From: JANNAV01 sp031384695
GTDB lineage: Bacteria; Pseudomonadota; Alphaproteobacteria; Rhodobacterales; Rhodobacteraceae
Length of the DNA stretch: 9,281 bases
Assembly (NCBI GenBank): GCA_031384695.1
Contig: JANNAV010000320.1
Location: 1 to 9,281 of the forward strand
Direction: 5' to 3'
In this document: piece after piece, positions 1-6,436 of the stretch
How the letters are laid out: every line of letters begins with the position of its first letter
Position numbering within the stretch: position 1 is the stretch's first letter
Position numbers and translations under genes: made by a program
The notes under the pieces: model-generated
Seen by the model: only the letters and a program-made list of their open reading frames with translations
Database searches by the model: none
What the model was told of the DNA's origin: nothing

Positions 1-967
1 TAGACCAAATGTTGTCATCGTCGATACCGTGCACGAGCCGCGCCGTAATCTTCACTGTGCCGTTTGTCGACCTTATGCTGCCATCCAGAATGTACTCCGC
101 TCCTGATTTCACGGCGATTGCCCGCAGTTGCTGTGGGCTAGACAATGCTTGATCAGAGAGCTGTTGAACACTTTGCAAAAACGGCGAGGTTGACAACATA
201 AGCAGAACATCTGCCCCGATGGCCAGACTTAAGCGATCATTTTCGGCCTCACCGCTCAGGTTGACAAACGGCAGAACTGCAAGTTTCGGCAAGCCATTGC
301 CTTGCCTCGCCGGTAGCCAGTTGACCAAGGCTGTCGCGGCCAGACAGAAGGCAACAGCTATCGCAAACACTATCAAAAGCTTTCGGCGAAGCATAAGCCG
401 TTTTTCGCTTCGGGGGCGGTTTGGTGGCCTTTTGTGCGCCTCATCGCTCACCCGGTACACATGAATCAACTCCACGATGTTTTTCACCACCTGCGGCCCA
501 AGATCATCAAACCCGGCACTCAGCTTGCGCTTGACCTGATCGTAAACGCTGGCCGACACGAAGATGCTGCCCGGCTCGGCCAGCGCCTCCAGCCGGGCCG
601 CGATGTTCACCCCGTCGCCATAAAGATCGCTGCCTTCAACGATCACGTCGCCAAGATTTATACCAATCCGCAGAATAATCTGGCGATCCTGCGCCACCCC
701 CTCATTGGCCACGGCAAAATCTTTCTGCAACGCAACCGCGCATTGCACCGCATCCACCGCCGAGGCGAACTCCACCAGCACCCCGTCGCCCATCAGCTTG
801 ACCACCCGGCCATTGTGCCGCGCCACACCGGGCGCCATCAGATTGCGCCAGCGGGTTTTAAGCGCGGCAAGGGTCTCGGTTTCGTCTTGCTCCATCAGGC
901 GCGAGTAACCAACCACATCTGCCGCCAAAATGGCTGCAAGCCGCCGTTGCACACGTTTTTCAGCCAT
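1..967 (-). CDS. Class III adenylate cyclase with TolB/FlgO-like C-terminal region (partial, 3' end outside window)
   Basis: This gene reads off the left edge; 322 codons are visible from the ATG at 967. The product should convert ATP to the second messenger cAMP. Residues about 8-145 form a class III nucleotide cyclase domain (Guanylate_cyc, PF00211) opening with RRLAAILAADVVGYSRLM. All key positions can be read: metal-binding D17 and D61 (in KLMGDG), adenine-selecting K57 and D114 (in SDLYGDG), and transition-state N121 and R125. A basic stretch (RPRSEKRLMLRRK) precedes one membrane helix at about 197-218. Residues 228-322 (LPKLAVLPFVNLSG..., then SGAEYILDGSIR...) resemble the TolB/FlgO-like region often fused to such cyclases, usually followed by TPR repeats that would lie outside the window. 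The cyclase domain is therefore probably cytoplasmic and the tail periplasmic. The gene is divergent from the stomatin gene. A GGAG lies 12 nt before the ATG, a rather long spacing. The cyclase call is firm; the signal sensed is unknown. Confidence 0.9.
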   Translation of the reverse strand, partial: MAEKRVQRRLAAILAADVVGYSRLMEQDETETLAALKTRWRNLMAPGVARHNGRVVKLMGDGVLVEFASAVDAVQCAVALQKDFAVANEGVAQDRQIILRIGINLGDVIVEGSDLYGDGVNIAARLEALAEPGSIFVSASVYDQVKRKLSAGFDDLGPQVVKNIVELIHVYRVSDEAHKRPPNRPRSEKRLMLRRKLLIVFAIAVAFCLAATALVNWLPARQGNGLPKLAVLPFVNLSGEAENDRLSLAIGADVLLMLSTSPFLQSVQQLSDQALSSPQQLRAIAVKSGAEYILDGSIRSTNGTVKITARLVHGIDDDNIWS

Positions 968-1021
968 TTGATGGGGTTACTCCACGGCAGTAAAGGGTCT
1001 GCGGCGGATGTTACTACATTT

Positions 1022-1037
1022 GCAGCGGTTTCGCTGC
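1022..1037. repeat. Small inverted repeat between divergent cyclase and SPFH genes
   Basis: GCAGCG (1022-1027) and CGCTGC (1032-1037) form a perfect 6-bp dyad around GTTT. It lies in the 184-bp space between the divergent start codons. It could be an operator or chance; there is no T-run, so a terminator is unlikely. Confidence 0.35.
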
Positions 1038-1091
1038 CGGAACTTGCGGCCGGTTCTGGCAAATGCCAAAGCGCCGGGGCGTGCAGGGTTC

Positions 1092-1120
1092 TTGCGTATG
1101 GCGCGGGAACCGGGCAGACT
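1092..1120 (+). promoter_or_regulatory. Weak candidate sigma-70 promoter for the SPFH-nfeD pair
   Basis: TTGCGT (1092-1097) and CAGACT (1115-1120) are 17 bp apart, with transcription expected near 1127, upstream of the AAGGGAG ribosome site at 1138-1144 and the ATG at 1152. The -10 box matches the consensus at only three of six positions, so this is a weak call. Confidence 0.25.
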
Positions 1121-1151
1121 CTGGCAAGGCTATTTGCAAGGGAGCGTTTCA

Positions 1152-2033
1152 ATGAATGTGAATGATCTTTTGGGCGGCAACGCCGTTTTCCTCGCCATCG
1201 CGATTTTCATTATTCTGTGTATCTTTTTGGGTGTGCGCATCGTGCCGCAAGCCGAAAAGCATGTGGTGGAGCGGTTTGGCCGCCTGCGCTCGGTGCTGGG
1301 GCCGGGGATCAACTTTCTGGTGCCATTCCTTGACCGGATTGCGCATAAGGTCTCCGTGCTGGAGCGGCAGCTGCCAACCGCGCACCAAGACGCCATCACC
1401 ACCGACAACGTGCTTGTGAAGGTTGAAACCAGCGTGTTCTACCGCATCACCTCGCCCGAAAAAACCGTCTACCGGATCCGGGATGTGGATGCCGCCATCG
1501 CCACAACCGTGGCCGGCATCGTGCGCAGCGAGATCGGCAAGATGGAGTTGGATCATCTGCAATCCAACCGTGCCGAAGTGGCCACCAACATCCGCGAACA
1601 GGTGCGCCTGCTGGTGGATGACTGGGGCATCGAGGTGACCCGCGCCGAGATCCTTGACGTCAATCTGGACGAGGCCACCCGCACCGCGATGTTGCAGCAA
1701 CTGAACGCCGAACGCGCCCGCCGTGCCAATGTGACCGAGGCCGAAGGTAAAAAGCGCGCGGTGGAACTGAACGCCGATGCGGAGCTTTATGCCGCCGAAC
1801 AAGAGGCCAAGGCGCGCCGCATTCTGGCAGATGCCGAGGCTTATGCCACGGGTGTGATCGCCGCCGCGATCAAGGAAAGCGGTATCGAGGCGGCGCAGTA
1901 TCAGGTGGCGCTCAAGCAGGTAGAGGCGCTGAAAGCCGTGGGGCAGGGTGCCGGCAAGCAGATGATTATCGTGCCTGCCCAAGCCCTTGATGCCTTTGGC
2001 GATGCCTTCAAGATGTTGAAAGGGCGGGTCTGA
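1152..2033 (+). CDS. SPFH/band 7 (stomatin, paraslipin/QmcA-type) membrane protein
   Basis: The 293-residue product belongs to the stomatin/prohibitin/flotillin/HflK family (Band_7, PF01145), oligomeric inner-membrane scaffolds that organise lipid and protein domains and often influence membrane proteases. A single N-terminal helix (about residues 11-30) anchors it. The band 7 domain follows (about 33-185), with the paraslipin signature VVERFGRLRSVLGPG, then LVPFLDRI and the IGKMELDHLQSNR segment. An Ala/Glu/Arg-rich coiled coil (about 182-262) and a conserved tail, MIIVPAQALDAFG, follow. Length is normal for the family. The ATG at 1152 is chosen because AAGGGAG lies just upstream and the hydrophobic anchor starts a few residues later; in-frame upstream sequence does not look like the family. 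The nfeD gene begins one base after the stop. SPFH-NfeD pairing is a well-known bacterial arrangement, which supports both calls. The precise client protein is unknown. Confidence 0.93.
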   Translation: MNVNDLLGGNAVFLAIAIFIILCIFLGVRIVPQAEKHVVERFGRLRSVLGPGINFLVPFLDRIAHKVSVLERQLPTAHQDAITTDNVLVKVETSVFYRITSPEKTVYRIRDVDAAIATTVAGIVRSEIGKMELDHLQSNRAEVATNIREQVRLLVDDWGIEVTRAEILDVNLDEATRTAMLQQLNAERARRANVTEAEGKKRAVELNADAELYAAEQEAKARRILADAEAYATGVIAAAIKESGIEAAQYQVALKQVEALKAVGQGAGKQMIIVPAQALDAFGDAFKMLKGRV

Positions 2034-2034
2034 G

Positions 2035-2304
2035 ATGTGGGGGTTGTGGTGGGTTTGGGTGGTCGCGGGCTTTGCGCTGGGCGTGCTTGAGATCATCGTG
2101 CCCGGCTTTATCTTCCTTGGCTTTGCCATTGGCGCGGTTGCGGTCGGGGTGTGCCTTGGGCTCGGCCTGCTGGGAAGCAACGTGCCATTGCTGTTGCTGG
2201 TGTTCGCGGTGGCATCGGTTGTGGCGTGGTTTGTGCTGCGCCAGACCATGGGCGTGCGTCAGGGCCAGGTGAAGGTTTGGGATAAGGACATCAACGACAA
2301 TTGA
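2035..2304 (+). CDS. Short NfeD family membrane protein, partner of the SPFH protein
   Basis: The 89-residue protein carries two to three closely packed membrane segments (about residues 4-22, 25-44 and 48-68) with the NfeD-like motif GFALGVLEIIVPGFIFLGFA. It ends with a short polar tail, VKVWDKDINDN. NfeD proteins (PF01957) pair with stomatins or paraslipins, and longer members carry a soluble OB-fold after the helices. Here that fold seems absent or reduced to about 20 residues, and there is no ClpP-like protease domain. From memory, short forms with this kind of tail are usual in Rhodobacterales, so this is probably not a truncation. The ATG lies one base after the upstream stop, within TGAGATG, suggesting translational coupling and co-transcription. 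The probable role is stabilising or assisting the SPFH oligomer in the inner membrane. Confidence 0.85.
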   Translation: MWGLWWVWVVAGFALGVLEIIVPGFIFLGFAIGAVAVGVCLGLGLLGSNVPLLLLVFAVASVVAWFVLRQTMGVRQGQVKVWDKDINDN

Positions 2305-2305
2305 A

Positions 2306-2346
2306 GCCGCTGCACCTTGGGGCCGTAGCCCGCAAGATGCAGCGGC
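2306..2346. terminator. Long hairpin between convergent nfeD and leuB (candidate bidirectional terminator)
   Basis: GCCGCTGCA (2306-2314) pairs perfectly with TGCAGCGGC (2338-2346). Inside, CTT (2316-2318) pairs with AAG (2334-2336) and GGGC (2320-2323) with GCCC (2328-2331) around a CGTA loop. It begins right after the nfeD stop and 18 nt beyond the leuB stop, where two transcripts would meet. There is no good T-run on either side, so it may terminate inefficiently or protect 3' ends. Confidence 0.6.
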
Positions 2347-2363
2347 CTGGCGCGATCCGCCCT

Positions 2364-3470
2364 TCAGATACTGGCGTTCAGCGCCGCAATCACGGCGTCG
2401 CCCATCTGGCTGGTGGATACCGGGGTGCCGCCGTCCGGCCCCATCAGATCGGCGGTGCGCAGGCCGTCGGCCAACACCTTTTCCACCGCAGCCTCCACAC
2501 CCGCAGCCTCGGCGCCAAGATCAAAGCTATAGCGCAGGGCCATGGCAAAGCTGAGGATGCAGGCGATCGGGTTGGCGCGGCCGGTTCCCGCAATATCGGG
2601 TGCCGAGCCGTGTACCGGCTCGTAAAGCGCCTTCGGGCGGCCATTGGCCATCGGCACGCCAAGACTGGCCGATGGCAACATGCCCAGCGAGCCTGTCAGC
2701 ATCGCCGCCATATCAGAAAGCAGATCGCCAAAAAGGTTGTCGGTGACAATCACGTCAAACTGCTTCGGCCAGCGGCAAAGCTGCATTGCGCCCGCGTCGG
2801 CATACATGTGGGTCAGGGCCACATCGGGGTATTCCTTGTCATGCACTTCCTGCACCACCTCGCGCCACAGGATGCCCGATTCCATCACATTGGCCTTCTC
2901 CATCGAACAGACCTTGCCCGCCCGTTTGCGCGCCAACTCAAACGCCGAGCGCGCCACGCGGGCGATCTCGGATTCGGTATAGCGCTGGGTGTTGATGCCC
3001 ACCCGCTGGTTGCCTTCGGTGAAAATACCGCGCGGCTCGCCGAAATAAACGCCCGAGGTCAACTCGCGGACGATGACGATATCAAGCCCCGCCACCACTT
3101 CCTTCTTCAGGCTGGAGAAATCGGCAAGCGCATCAAAACACTGCGCCGGGCGCAGGTTAGAGAACAGATCCATCTCTTTGCGCAGCCGCAGCAACCCGCG
3201 CTCGGGTTTCACCGAGAAATCCAGAGCGTCATATTTCGGGCCACCCACCGCCCCCAGCAGCACGCAATCCACCTCTTGCGCGCGCGCCATCGTGGCATCG
3301 GTCAGGGGTGTGCCATGCACATCATAGGCGCAGCCGCCCACCAGATCTTCGGAGACATCGAATTTGATCCCCTTGGCACTGTCGAACCAGCCGATGATCT
3401 TTTTAACCTCGGCCATAACCTCGGGGCCGATGCCGTCGCCTGCAAGGATAAGAATGGAAGGATTGGCCAT
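2364..3470 (-). CDS. leuB: 3-isopropylmalate dehydrogenase
   Basis: LeuB oxidatively decarboxylates (2R,3S)-3-isopropylmalate to 2-oxoisocaproate using NAD+, the last pathway-specific step before transamination to leucine; it is a cytoplasmic homodimer. The 368-residue protein is full length for the isocitrate/isopropylmalate dehydrogenase family (PF00180). Visible signatures are LAGDGIGPEV (9-18), LLGAVGGPKYD (71-81), the substrate arginines in LRLRKEMDLFSNLRP (R97, R107) and VREL (R135), catalytic Y142 and K192 (MEKANVME), metal-binding D225, D249 and D253 (DNLFGDLLSD), and the NAD-site run EPVHGSAPDIAGTGRANP (284-301). The ATG at 3470 is chosen over an in-frame upstream extension because MANPSILILAGDG is the family N-terminus and GGAG sits 7 nt before it. 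It lies downstream of the EEP-like gene on the same strand but has its own promoter-like boxes, so it may be expressed separately. Confidence 0.98.
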   Translation of the reverse strand: MANPSILILAGDGIGPEVMAEVKKIIGWFDSAKGIKFDVSEDLVGGCAYDVHGTPLTDATMARAQEVDCVLLGAVGGPKYDALDFSVKPERGLLRLRKEMDLFSNLRPAQCFDALADFSSLKKEVVAGLDIVIVRELTSGVYFGEPRGIFTEGNQRVGINTQRYTESEIARVARSAFELARKRAGKVCSMEKANVMESGILWREVVQEVHDKEYPDVALTHMYADAGAMQLCRWPKQFDVIVTDNLFGDLLSDMAAMLTGSLGMLPSASLGVPMANGRPKALYEPVHGSAPDIAGTGRANPIACILSFAMALRYSFDLGAEAAGVEAAVEKVLADGLRTADLMGPDGGTPVSTSQMGDAVIAALNASI

Positions 3471-3498
3471 GATGGGCTCCGCAGTAAGGGTTGCGGGT

Positions 3499-3527
3499 GG
3501 CCTAGCCAAAGCCGCGCGCAGGGTCAA
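3499..3527 (-). promoter_or_regulatory. Candidate sigma-70 promoter of leuB
   Basis: On the minus strand TTGACC (3527-3522) and TAGGCC (3504-3499) are separated by exactly 17 bp. Transcription would start near 3492, giving a leader of about 22 nt that contains the GGAG site. The -35 is near consensus; the -10 is weak but shares GCTAGG with the rsfS promoter candidate. Confidence 0.55.
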
Positions 3528-3535
3528 GGTGCCAG

Positions 3536-3565
3536 CGGTTCGAAAGCGGCGGCGATTCGCAACCG
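3536..3565 (-). terminator. Candidate hairpin after the EEP-like gene
   Basis: CGGTT plus CGAA (3536-3544) can pair with TTCG plus AACCG (3556-3565) around an 11-nt loop and one bulged base. It lies 7 nt beyond the stop of the EEP-like gene and just upstream of the leuB -35 box. No T-run follows, so termination is only a guess. Confidence 0.3.
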
Positions 3566-3572
3566 GCCCGGA

Positions 3573-4619
3573 TCAGGGCATTGCAATATCAACCCAGACC
3601 GGCCGGTGGCGTGATGCCGTCGCCAGCGTAAGCGTAAACGCATCGTCGTCCGGGGGCCAAAGCACGCCCGAGCCAAGGGTTTTCAGATCGGCCGACGGCA
3701 ACACCAGATCAACGCGCAAACCGCCGACGCCGTCGTAAACCACGGTGTCCAGCGCCGGGTCGCCGCTTTGGCCGGGATCGCGGCGGGTATTGCTGCCGCG
3801 TGGTTTGGTGTCTTGCAAGCCGGGATGGGCAAGCAGCGCCCGTATCGCGGCTGGCAGGCCTTCGCCATCGGCGGGGTCCATGCTGGATTGGCCAAGCAGA
3901 ACGAAGGGCGGCTCAGGCGGGCGGTAGGGCAGCTTGCCGTTCAGAAGCTGCAGCCAGAATGCCGTCTCGTCATGGTTGCGGCGCCCATTGCGATCTTCGG
4001 GCCCGTCAAACACCGACGGGGTGCCAAGCCATGCCAGAAGGCGCAGCGTCTTGCCCGAAGGCAAGCGCAACGGCACCTCCCAATGGCCGGTGCTCGACAG
4101 CCGCTGCAGGGCACGAACGGCATCGGTGGTAGTGGCTGGGATCAGGCTTTCGGGCAAATCCTTCCAAAGGAAGTCACTGAAATCACGCGCATATTCGGCC
4201 TCAATCGGCAGGCGCGACAGGATCGCCATGCCACCCTCACCGGCAAAGCGGCCATAGCCCTGGCCATCGCGCGGCGCGCCGGTTTTGCCGTTGCCATCAA
4301 GATCAAGCCCGGTTGCAACGCCGGTATTGGGGCGCAGGGCATCGCGGTAAGGGTAGGCCACGCCAGCTGTTGCAAGCCGCGCCGCAAGGGCATCGAGCGC
4401 TGCATTGTTCAGATCGTAATCTATGCCTGTCAGCAGCAGCACATCGGCGTCAAGTTGTTTGATCACGGCAATGACGGCGGCATGTTGCGGGTCATCGCCG
4501 CGCTTTAACGCTTGCAGCAGCATCCCCGGGCCTGCGGCGGAAAGTTCGGCGTTGTATGTGGCAATACGAAGGGTTTCGCCCGCCGCGAAACTGGCAAGAA
4601 GGATGAAGGCAGTGATCAG
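3573..4619 (-). CDS. Exported endonuclease/exonuclease/phosphatase (EEP)-like protein with degenerate active site
   Basis: Taken from a CTG at 4619, the product is 348 residues: a hydrophobic signal-like segment (ITAFILLASFAAG), then an EEP fold (PF03372). Fold landmarks are LRIATYN (17-23), DADVLLLTGIDYD (57-69), GGMAILSRLPI (129-139), FDGPEDRNGRRN (204-215), PFVLLGQSSMDP (238-249), RVDLVLPSADL (302-312) and ASRHRPVWVDI (335-345). Several catalytic positions differ from active EEP enzymes: the metal-binding Glu of LQE is Gly (LTG), the GDFN block reads GQSS, and the terminal DH pair reads RH. The Asn of TYN and the Asp of RVD remain. A calcium-loop-like DLDGNGKTG occurs at 106-114. No ATG, GTG or TTG lies in this frame between the overlap and the domain. 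The CTG overlaps the upstream stop as CTGA; the only earlier ATG (4742) would overlap the upstream gene by 127 nt. The fold is fairly certain; nuclease or phosphatase activity is doubtful. Confidence 0.78.
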   Translation of the reverse strand: MITAFILLASFAAGETLRIATYNAELSAAGPGMLLQALKRGDDPQHAAVIAVIKQLDADVLLLTGIDYDLNNAALDALAARLATAGVAYPYRDALRPNTGVATGLDLDGNGKTGAPRDGQGYGRFAGEGGMAILSRLPIEAEYARDFSDFLWKDLPESLIPATTTDAVRALQRLSSTGHWEVPLRLPSGKTLRLLAWLGTPSVFDGPEDRNGRRNHDETAFWLQLLNGKLPYRPPEPPFVLLGQSSMDPADGEGLPAAIRALLAHPGLQDTKPRGSNTRRDPGQSGDPALDTVVYDGVGGLRVDLVLPSADLKTLGSGVLWPPDDDAFTLTLATASRHRPVWVDIAMP

Positions 4620-5515
4620 GCCGAGGCAAATCGCCTGCTGTGCTCGACCAAAGCATTGGCCGCACGGGTGTCGCGGATCATGTCGGCGACGCGGGCCATG
4701 GCGATGCCGCGCATGAACAGGCTGGCGGGCAGGAAGGCCCATGCCGTCATCATCCAGATCAGGGTTTGCGGCGTACCTAAGGTTAATGGCGTGAATCCGG
4801 TTGAGGCGATTTTAACCACCGCCGGCGTCAAGAATGGCAGCAGAAATCCTAAGGCCACGTTAACGCGGGCGTCGCGTTGCAGGCGGCTGATCACGTCAGG
4901 GCCAACGGTGGGATCAAAGGTGGGCAGGTTAACCCAGACGTTGAAATCGCGGCTCCGGTTCGGCCAGCGCCCAACCTTCAGCATCACCACAAACACCGCC
5001 AGCGACACCAGCGAGATAAGATAGGCCATGCCCGCCGCCGTCCGCACCGCCGCAATCTGCGCCTCGGTGGCGCCCTCGGCCAGCATCAGCGTCACCAGCC
5101 GCACCGGGCTGTAGGAAAAGTCCAGCGACACGCCGATCAGGGTGCCGACCGCATCGGCAAGCTCGGTCATGGTGGAGGGATCAACGCGGCCACGCTCGAT
5201 GGCGGCAAGGCAGAACACGGTGCCGAACAGCATCAGAAAGCGGATGCGGTTGAACGGCGGCGCATCGCGGAATTCCACGAGGCTGGGGTAAGTGCCGTAA
5301 TATTCAACGAAGGTCAGCAGGCCCGCGAACAGCGCCACCAGCGCCACCATCTGTTTGGCGTCGGCTGTCACATCGACAAGCAGAACCGAGGGCGTGGCGA
5401 TCATCACCATCACCAGAAATGCGCGCACAGATGCACCGGTCAGCCGCGAAAACACTGCTCTCTCACCCTCAAGCCGGAAGGCGTGGGTGCTTTGCCCGCG
5501 CCTTTTTCCGATCAT
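4616..5515 (-). CDS. Uncharacterised multi-pass inner-membrane protein
   Basis: I do not recognise a named family. The 299-residue protein has a basic N-terminus (MIGKRRG) and a short cytoplasmic region. About six hydrophobic segments follow: residues 31-48, 56-74, 91-107, 161-180, 218-237 and 250-275, with a weaker one near 121-145. A polar loop of about 40 residues (180-217) contains NRSRDFNVWVNLPTFDPT. The tail after 275 is charged and probably cytoplasmic. The ATG at 5515 is preferred because sequence further upstream in frame uses AGA, AGG and TTG codons unlike the gene body; an ATG pair at 5650/5647 would add up to 45 residues. The gene lies downstream of the leuD terminator, so it needs its own promoter between 5516 and 5660; I see no convincing one. 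Its stop overlaps the CTG of the EEP-like gene, implying coupled translation and a shared role at the membrane. Confidence 0.8.
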   Translation of the reverse strand: MIGKRRGQSTHAFRLEGERAVFSRLTGASVRAFLVMVMIATPSVLLVDVTADAKQMVALVALFAGLLTFVEYYGTYPSLVEFRDAPPFNRIRFLMLFGTVFCLAAIERGRVDPSTMTELADAVGTLIGVSLDFSYSPVRLVTLMLAEGATEAQIAAVRTAAGMAYLISLVSLAVFVVMLKVGRWPNRSRDFNVWVNLPTFDPTVGPDVISRLQRDARVNVALGFLLPFLTPAVVKIASTGFTPLTLGTPQTLIWMMTAWAFLPASLFMRGIAMARVADMIRDTRAANALVEHSRRFASA

Positions 5516-5660
5516 TTCCCGCACTTTAAGGCGGGTTGCCTCAATCTTGCCCAATTTGTGCCTTCTTTCGGTCTGTCCCGCAACGTCTTGGTTAACTTGA
5601 CGCAAACTTTGTGGCGCTTTGACGGAGAAAGTGTCGCCGGATTGCATCATTTCCGCGAAG

Positions 5661-5688
5661 AAAAAAGGGCCGCCCCGAAGGACGGCCC
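5661..5688 (-). terminator. Intrinsic terminator of the leuCD transcript
   Basis: On the minus strand GGGCCGTCC, a TTCG tetraloop and GGGCGGCCC form a 9-bp stem with one G-U pair (5688-5667), followed directly by six Ts (5666-5661). It starts 23 nt after the leuD stop. This is a textbook rho-independent terminator separating leuCD from the membrane-protein gene. Confidence 0.93.
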
Positions 5689-5711
5689 CACATGTTGTGG
5701 TTTTTGCAAGC

Positions 5712-6317
5712 TCAGGCCCAAGGACGCAGGGTGCTGGCCTTGGCCTCATATGCCGCAATCGAGGCGGCTTTTTCCATCGTCAGGCCAATATCATCAAGGC
5801 CGTTCAGCAGGCAATGCTTGCGGAACGGATCAATCTCGAACCCAAAGCTCTGCCCGTCAGAGGCGGTGACGGTCTGACTTTCCAGATCGACGGTTATCCG
5901 GGCATTGGCGCCGCGGCGGGCGTCGTCCATCAGGATGGCAACAGCCCCGGCGGGCAGAACCAGCGGCAACATGCCGTTTTTGAAGCAATTATTATAGAAG
6001 ATATCGGCAAAGCTGGTGGAGATTACACAGCGGATGCCGAAATCCAGCAATGCCCACGGCGCGTGTTCGCGCGACGAGCCGCAGCCGAAGTTATCGCCCG
6101 CGACCAGTATTTCGGCGGCGCGCCAGGCCGGTTGGTTCAGCACGAATTCGGGAATTTCGGCACCGTCGAGGGTAAAGCGCATCTCGTCGAACAGGTTCTT
6201 GCCCAGCCCGGTGCGGGCGATTGTCTTAAGAAACTGTTTCGGAATGATCATGTCGGTGTCGATGTTCAAAAGCGGCATGGGTGCGGCGATGCCGGTAACC
6301 TTCGTAAATTTTTCCAT
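5712..6317 (-). CDS. leuD: 3-isopropylmalate dehydratase small subunit
   Basis: LeuD is the small subunit of isopropylmalate isomerase. With LeuC it converts 2-isopropylmalate to 3-isopropylmalate through dehydration and rehydration in the cytoplasm. The 201-residue protein matches the usual size and contains the swivelling aconitase C-terminal-type domain (PF00694). Signatures are LLNIDTDMIIPKQFLKT, the substrate-recognition block GDNFGCGSSREHAPWALLDF and FADIFYNNCFKNGMLPL. The ATG at 6317 begins MEKFTKVTGIAAP, the expected N-terminus, with AAGG about 10 nt upstream; the longer in-frame extension covers the leuC-leuD spacer and is not family-like. The gene follows leuC by 135 bp in the same orientation and is closed by a strong terminator, so leuC-leuD probably form one transcript. 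Confidence 0.98.
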   Translation of the reverse strand: MEKFTKVTGIAAPMPLLNIDTDMIIPKQFLKTIARTGLGKNLFDEMRFTLDGAEIPEFVLNQPAWRAAEILVAGDNFGCGSSREHAPWALLDFGIRCVISTSFADIFYNNCFKNGMLPLVLPAGAVAILMDDARRGANARITVDLESQTVTASDGQSFGFEIDPFRKHCLLNGLDDIGLTMEKAASIAAYEAKASTLRPWA

Positions 6318-6360
6318 AACGGATTGCCTTGATTTGCCACCTTGCGGAGCGGGAGAGGGG

Positions 6361-6385
6361 ATGTGCATGCATATGCCTATGCACA
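6361..6385. repeat. Alternating purine-pyrimidine tract with nested dyads in the leuC-leuD spacer
   Basis: Positions 6361-6376 alternate purine and pyrimidine for 16 bases. TGTGCAT (6362-6368) and ATGCACA (6379-6385) are inverted repeats enclosing the perfect palindrome GCATATGC (6369-6376). It is AT-richer than its surroundings. It could be a protein site, a cruciform or Z-form segment, or a weak RNA hairpin upstream of leuD; nothing shows which. Confidence 0.4.
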
Positions 6386-6408
6386 ACTGATGCAGATGAG
6401 ATTCGGGC

Positions 6409-6436
6409 TGGCCGGGGGCAGCATTGCCCCCGGCCA
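6409..6436 (-). terminator. Very stable intercistronic hairpin between leuC and leuD
   Basis: TGGCCGGGGGCA (6409-6420) and TGCCCCCGGCCA (6425-6436) are perfect 12-bp inverted repeats with a 4-nt loop. The hairpin begins 16 nt past the leuC stop. No T-run follows on the minus strand, so it is more likely a partial terminator or an mRNA processing or stability element that sets the leuC:leuD ratio than a full stop. Confidence 0.6.

Noticed and set aside
434..1165. Plus-strand open frame over the cyclase
   Set aside because: It is antisense to a cyclase with all catalytic residues; the His/Arg-rich translation has no recognisable domain.
2301..3614. Long plus-strand open frame (437 codons) antisense to leuB
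   Set aside because: It mirrors the high-GC leuB coding strand, reads His/Arg/Gln-rich without any family motif, and leuB is unambiguous on the other strand.
4780..5600. Several TTAA/TTAACC words that could suggest CtrA sites
   Set aside because: Most lie inside the membrane-protein coding sequence, and I did not find a pair with the TTAA-N7-TTAA spacing.
5516..5660. Promoter for the membrane-protein/EEP-like unit
   Set aside because: TTGCGG/CACAAA and TTGGGC/CCTTAA pairs at 17-bp spacing were considered, but the -10 boxes are too poor to report, although a promoter is expected here.
4877..5869. Plus-strand open frame of 330 codons across the membrane-protein gene and leuD end
   Set aside because: It runs antisense through two coding genes and a terminator; the composition is typical of a shadow frame.
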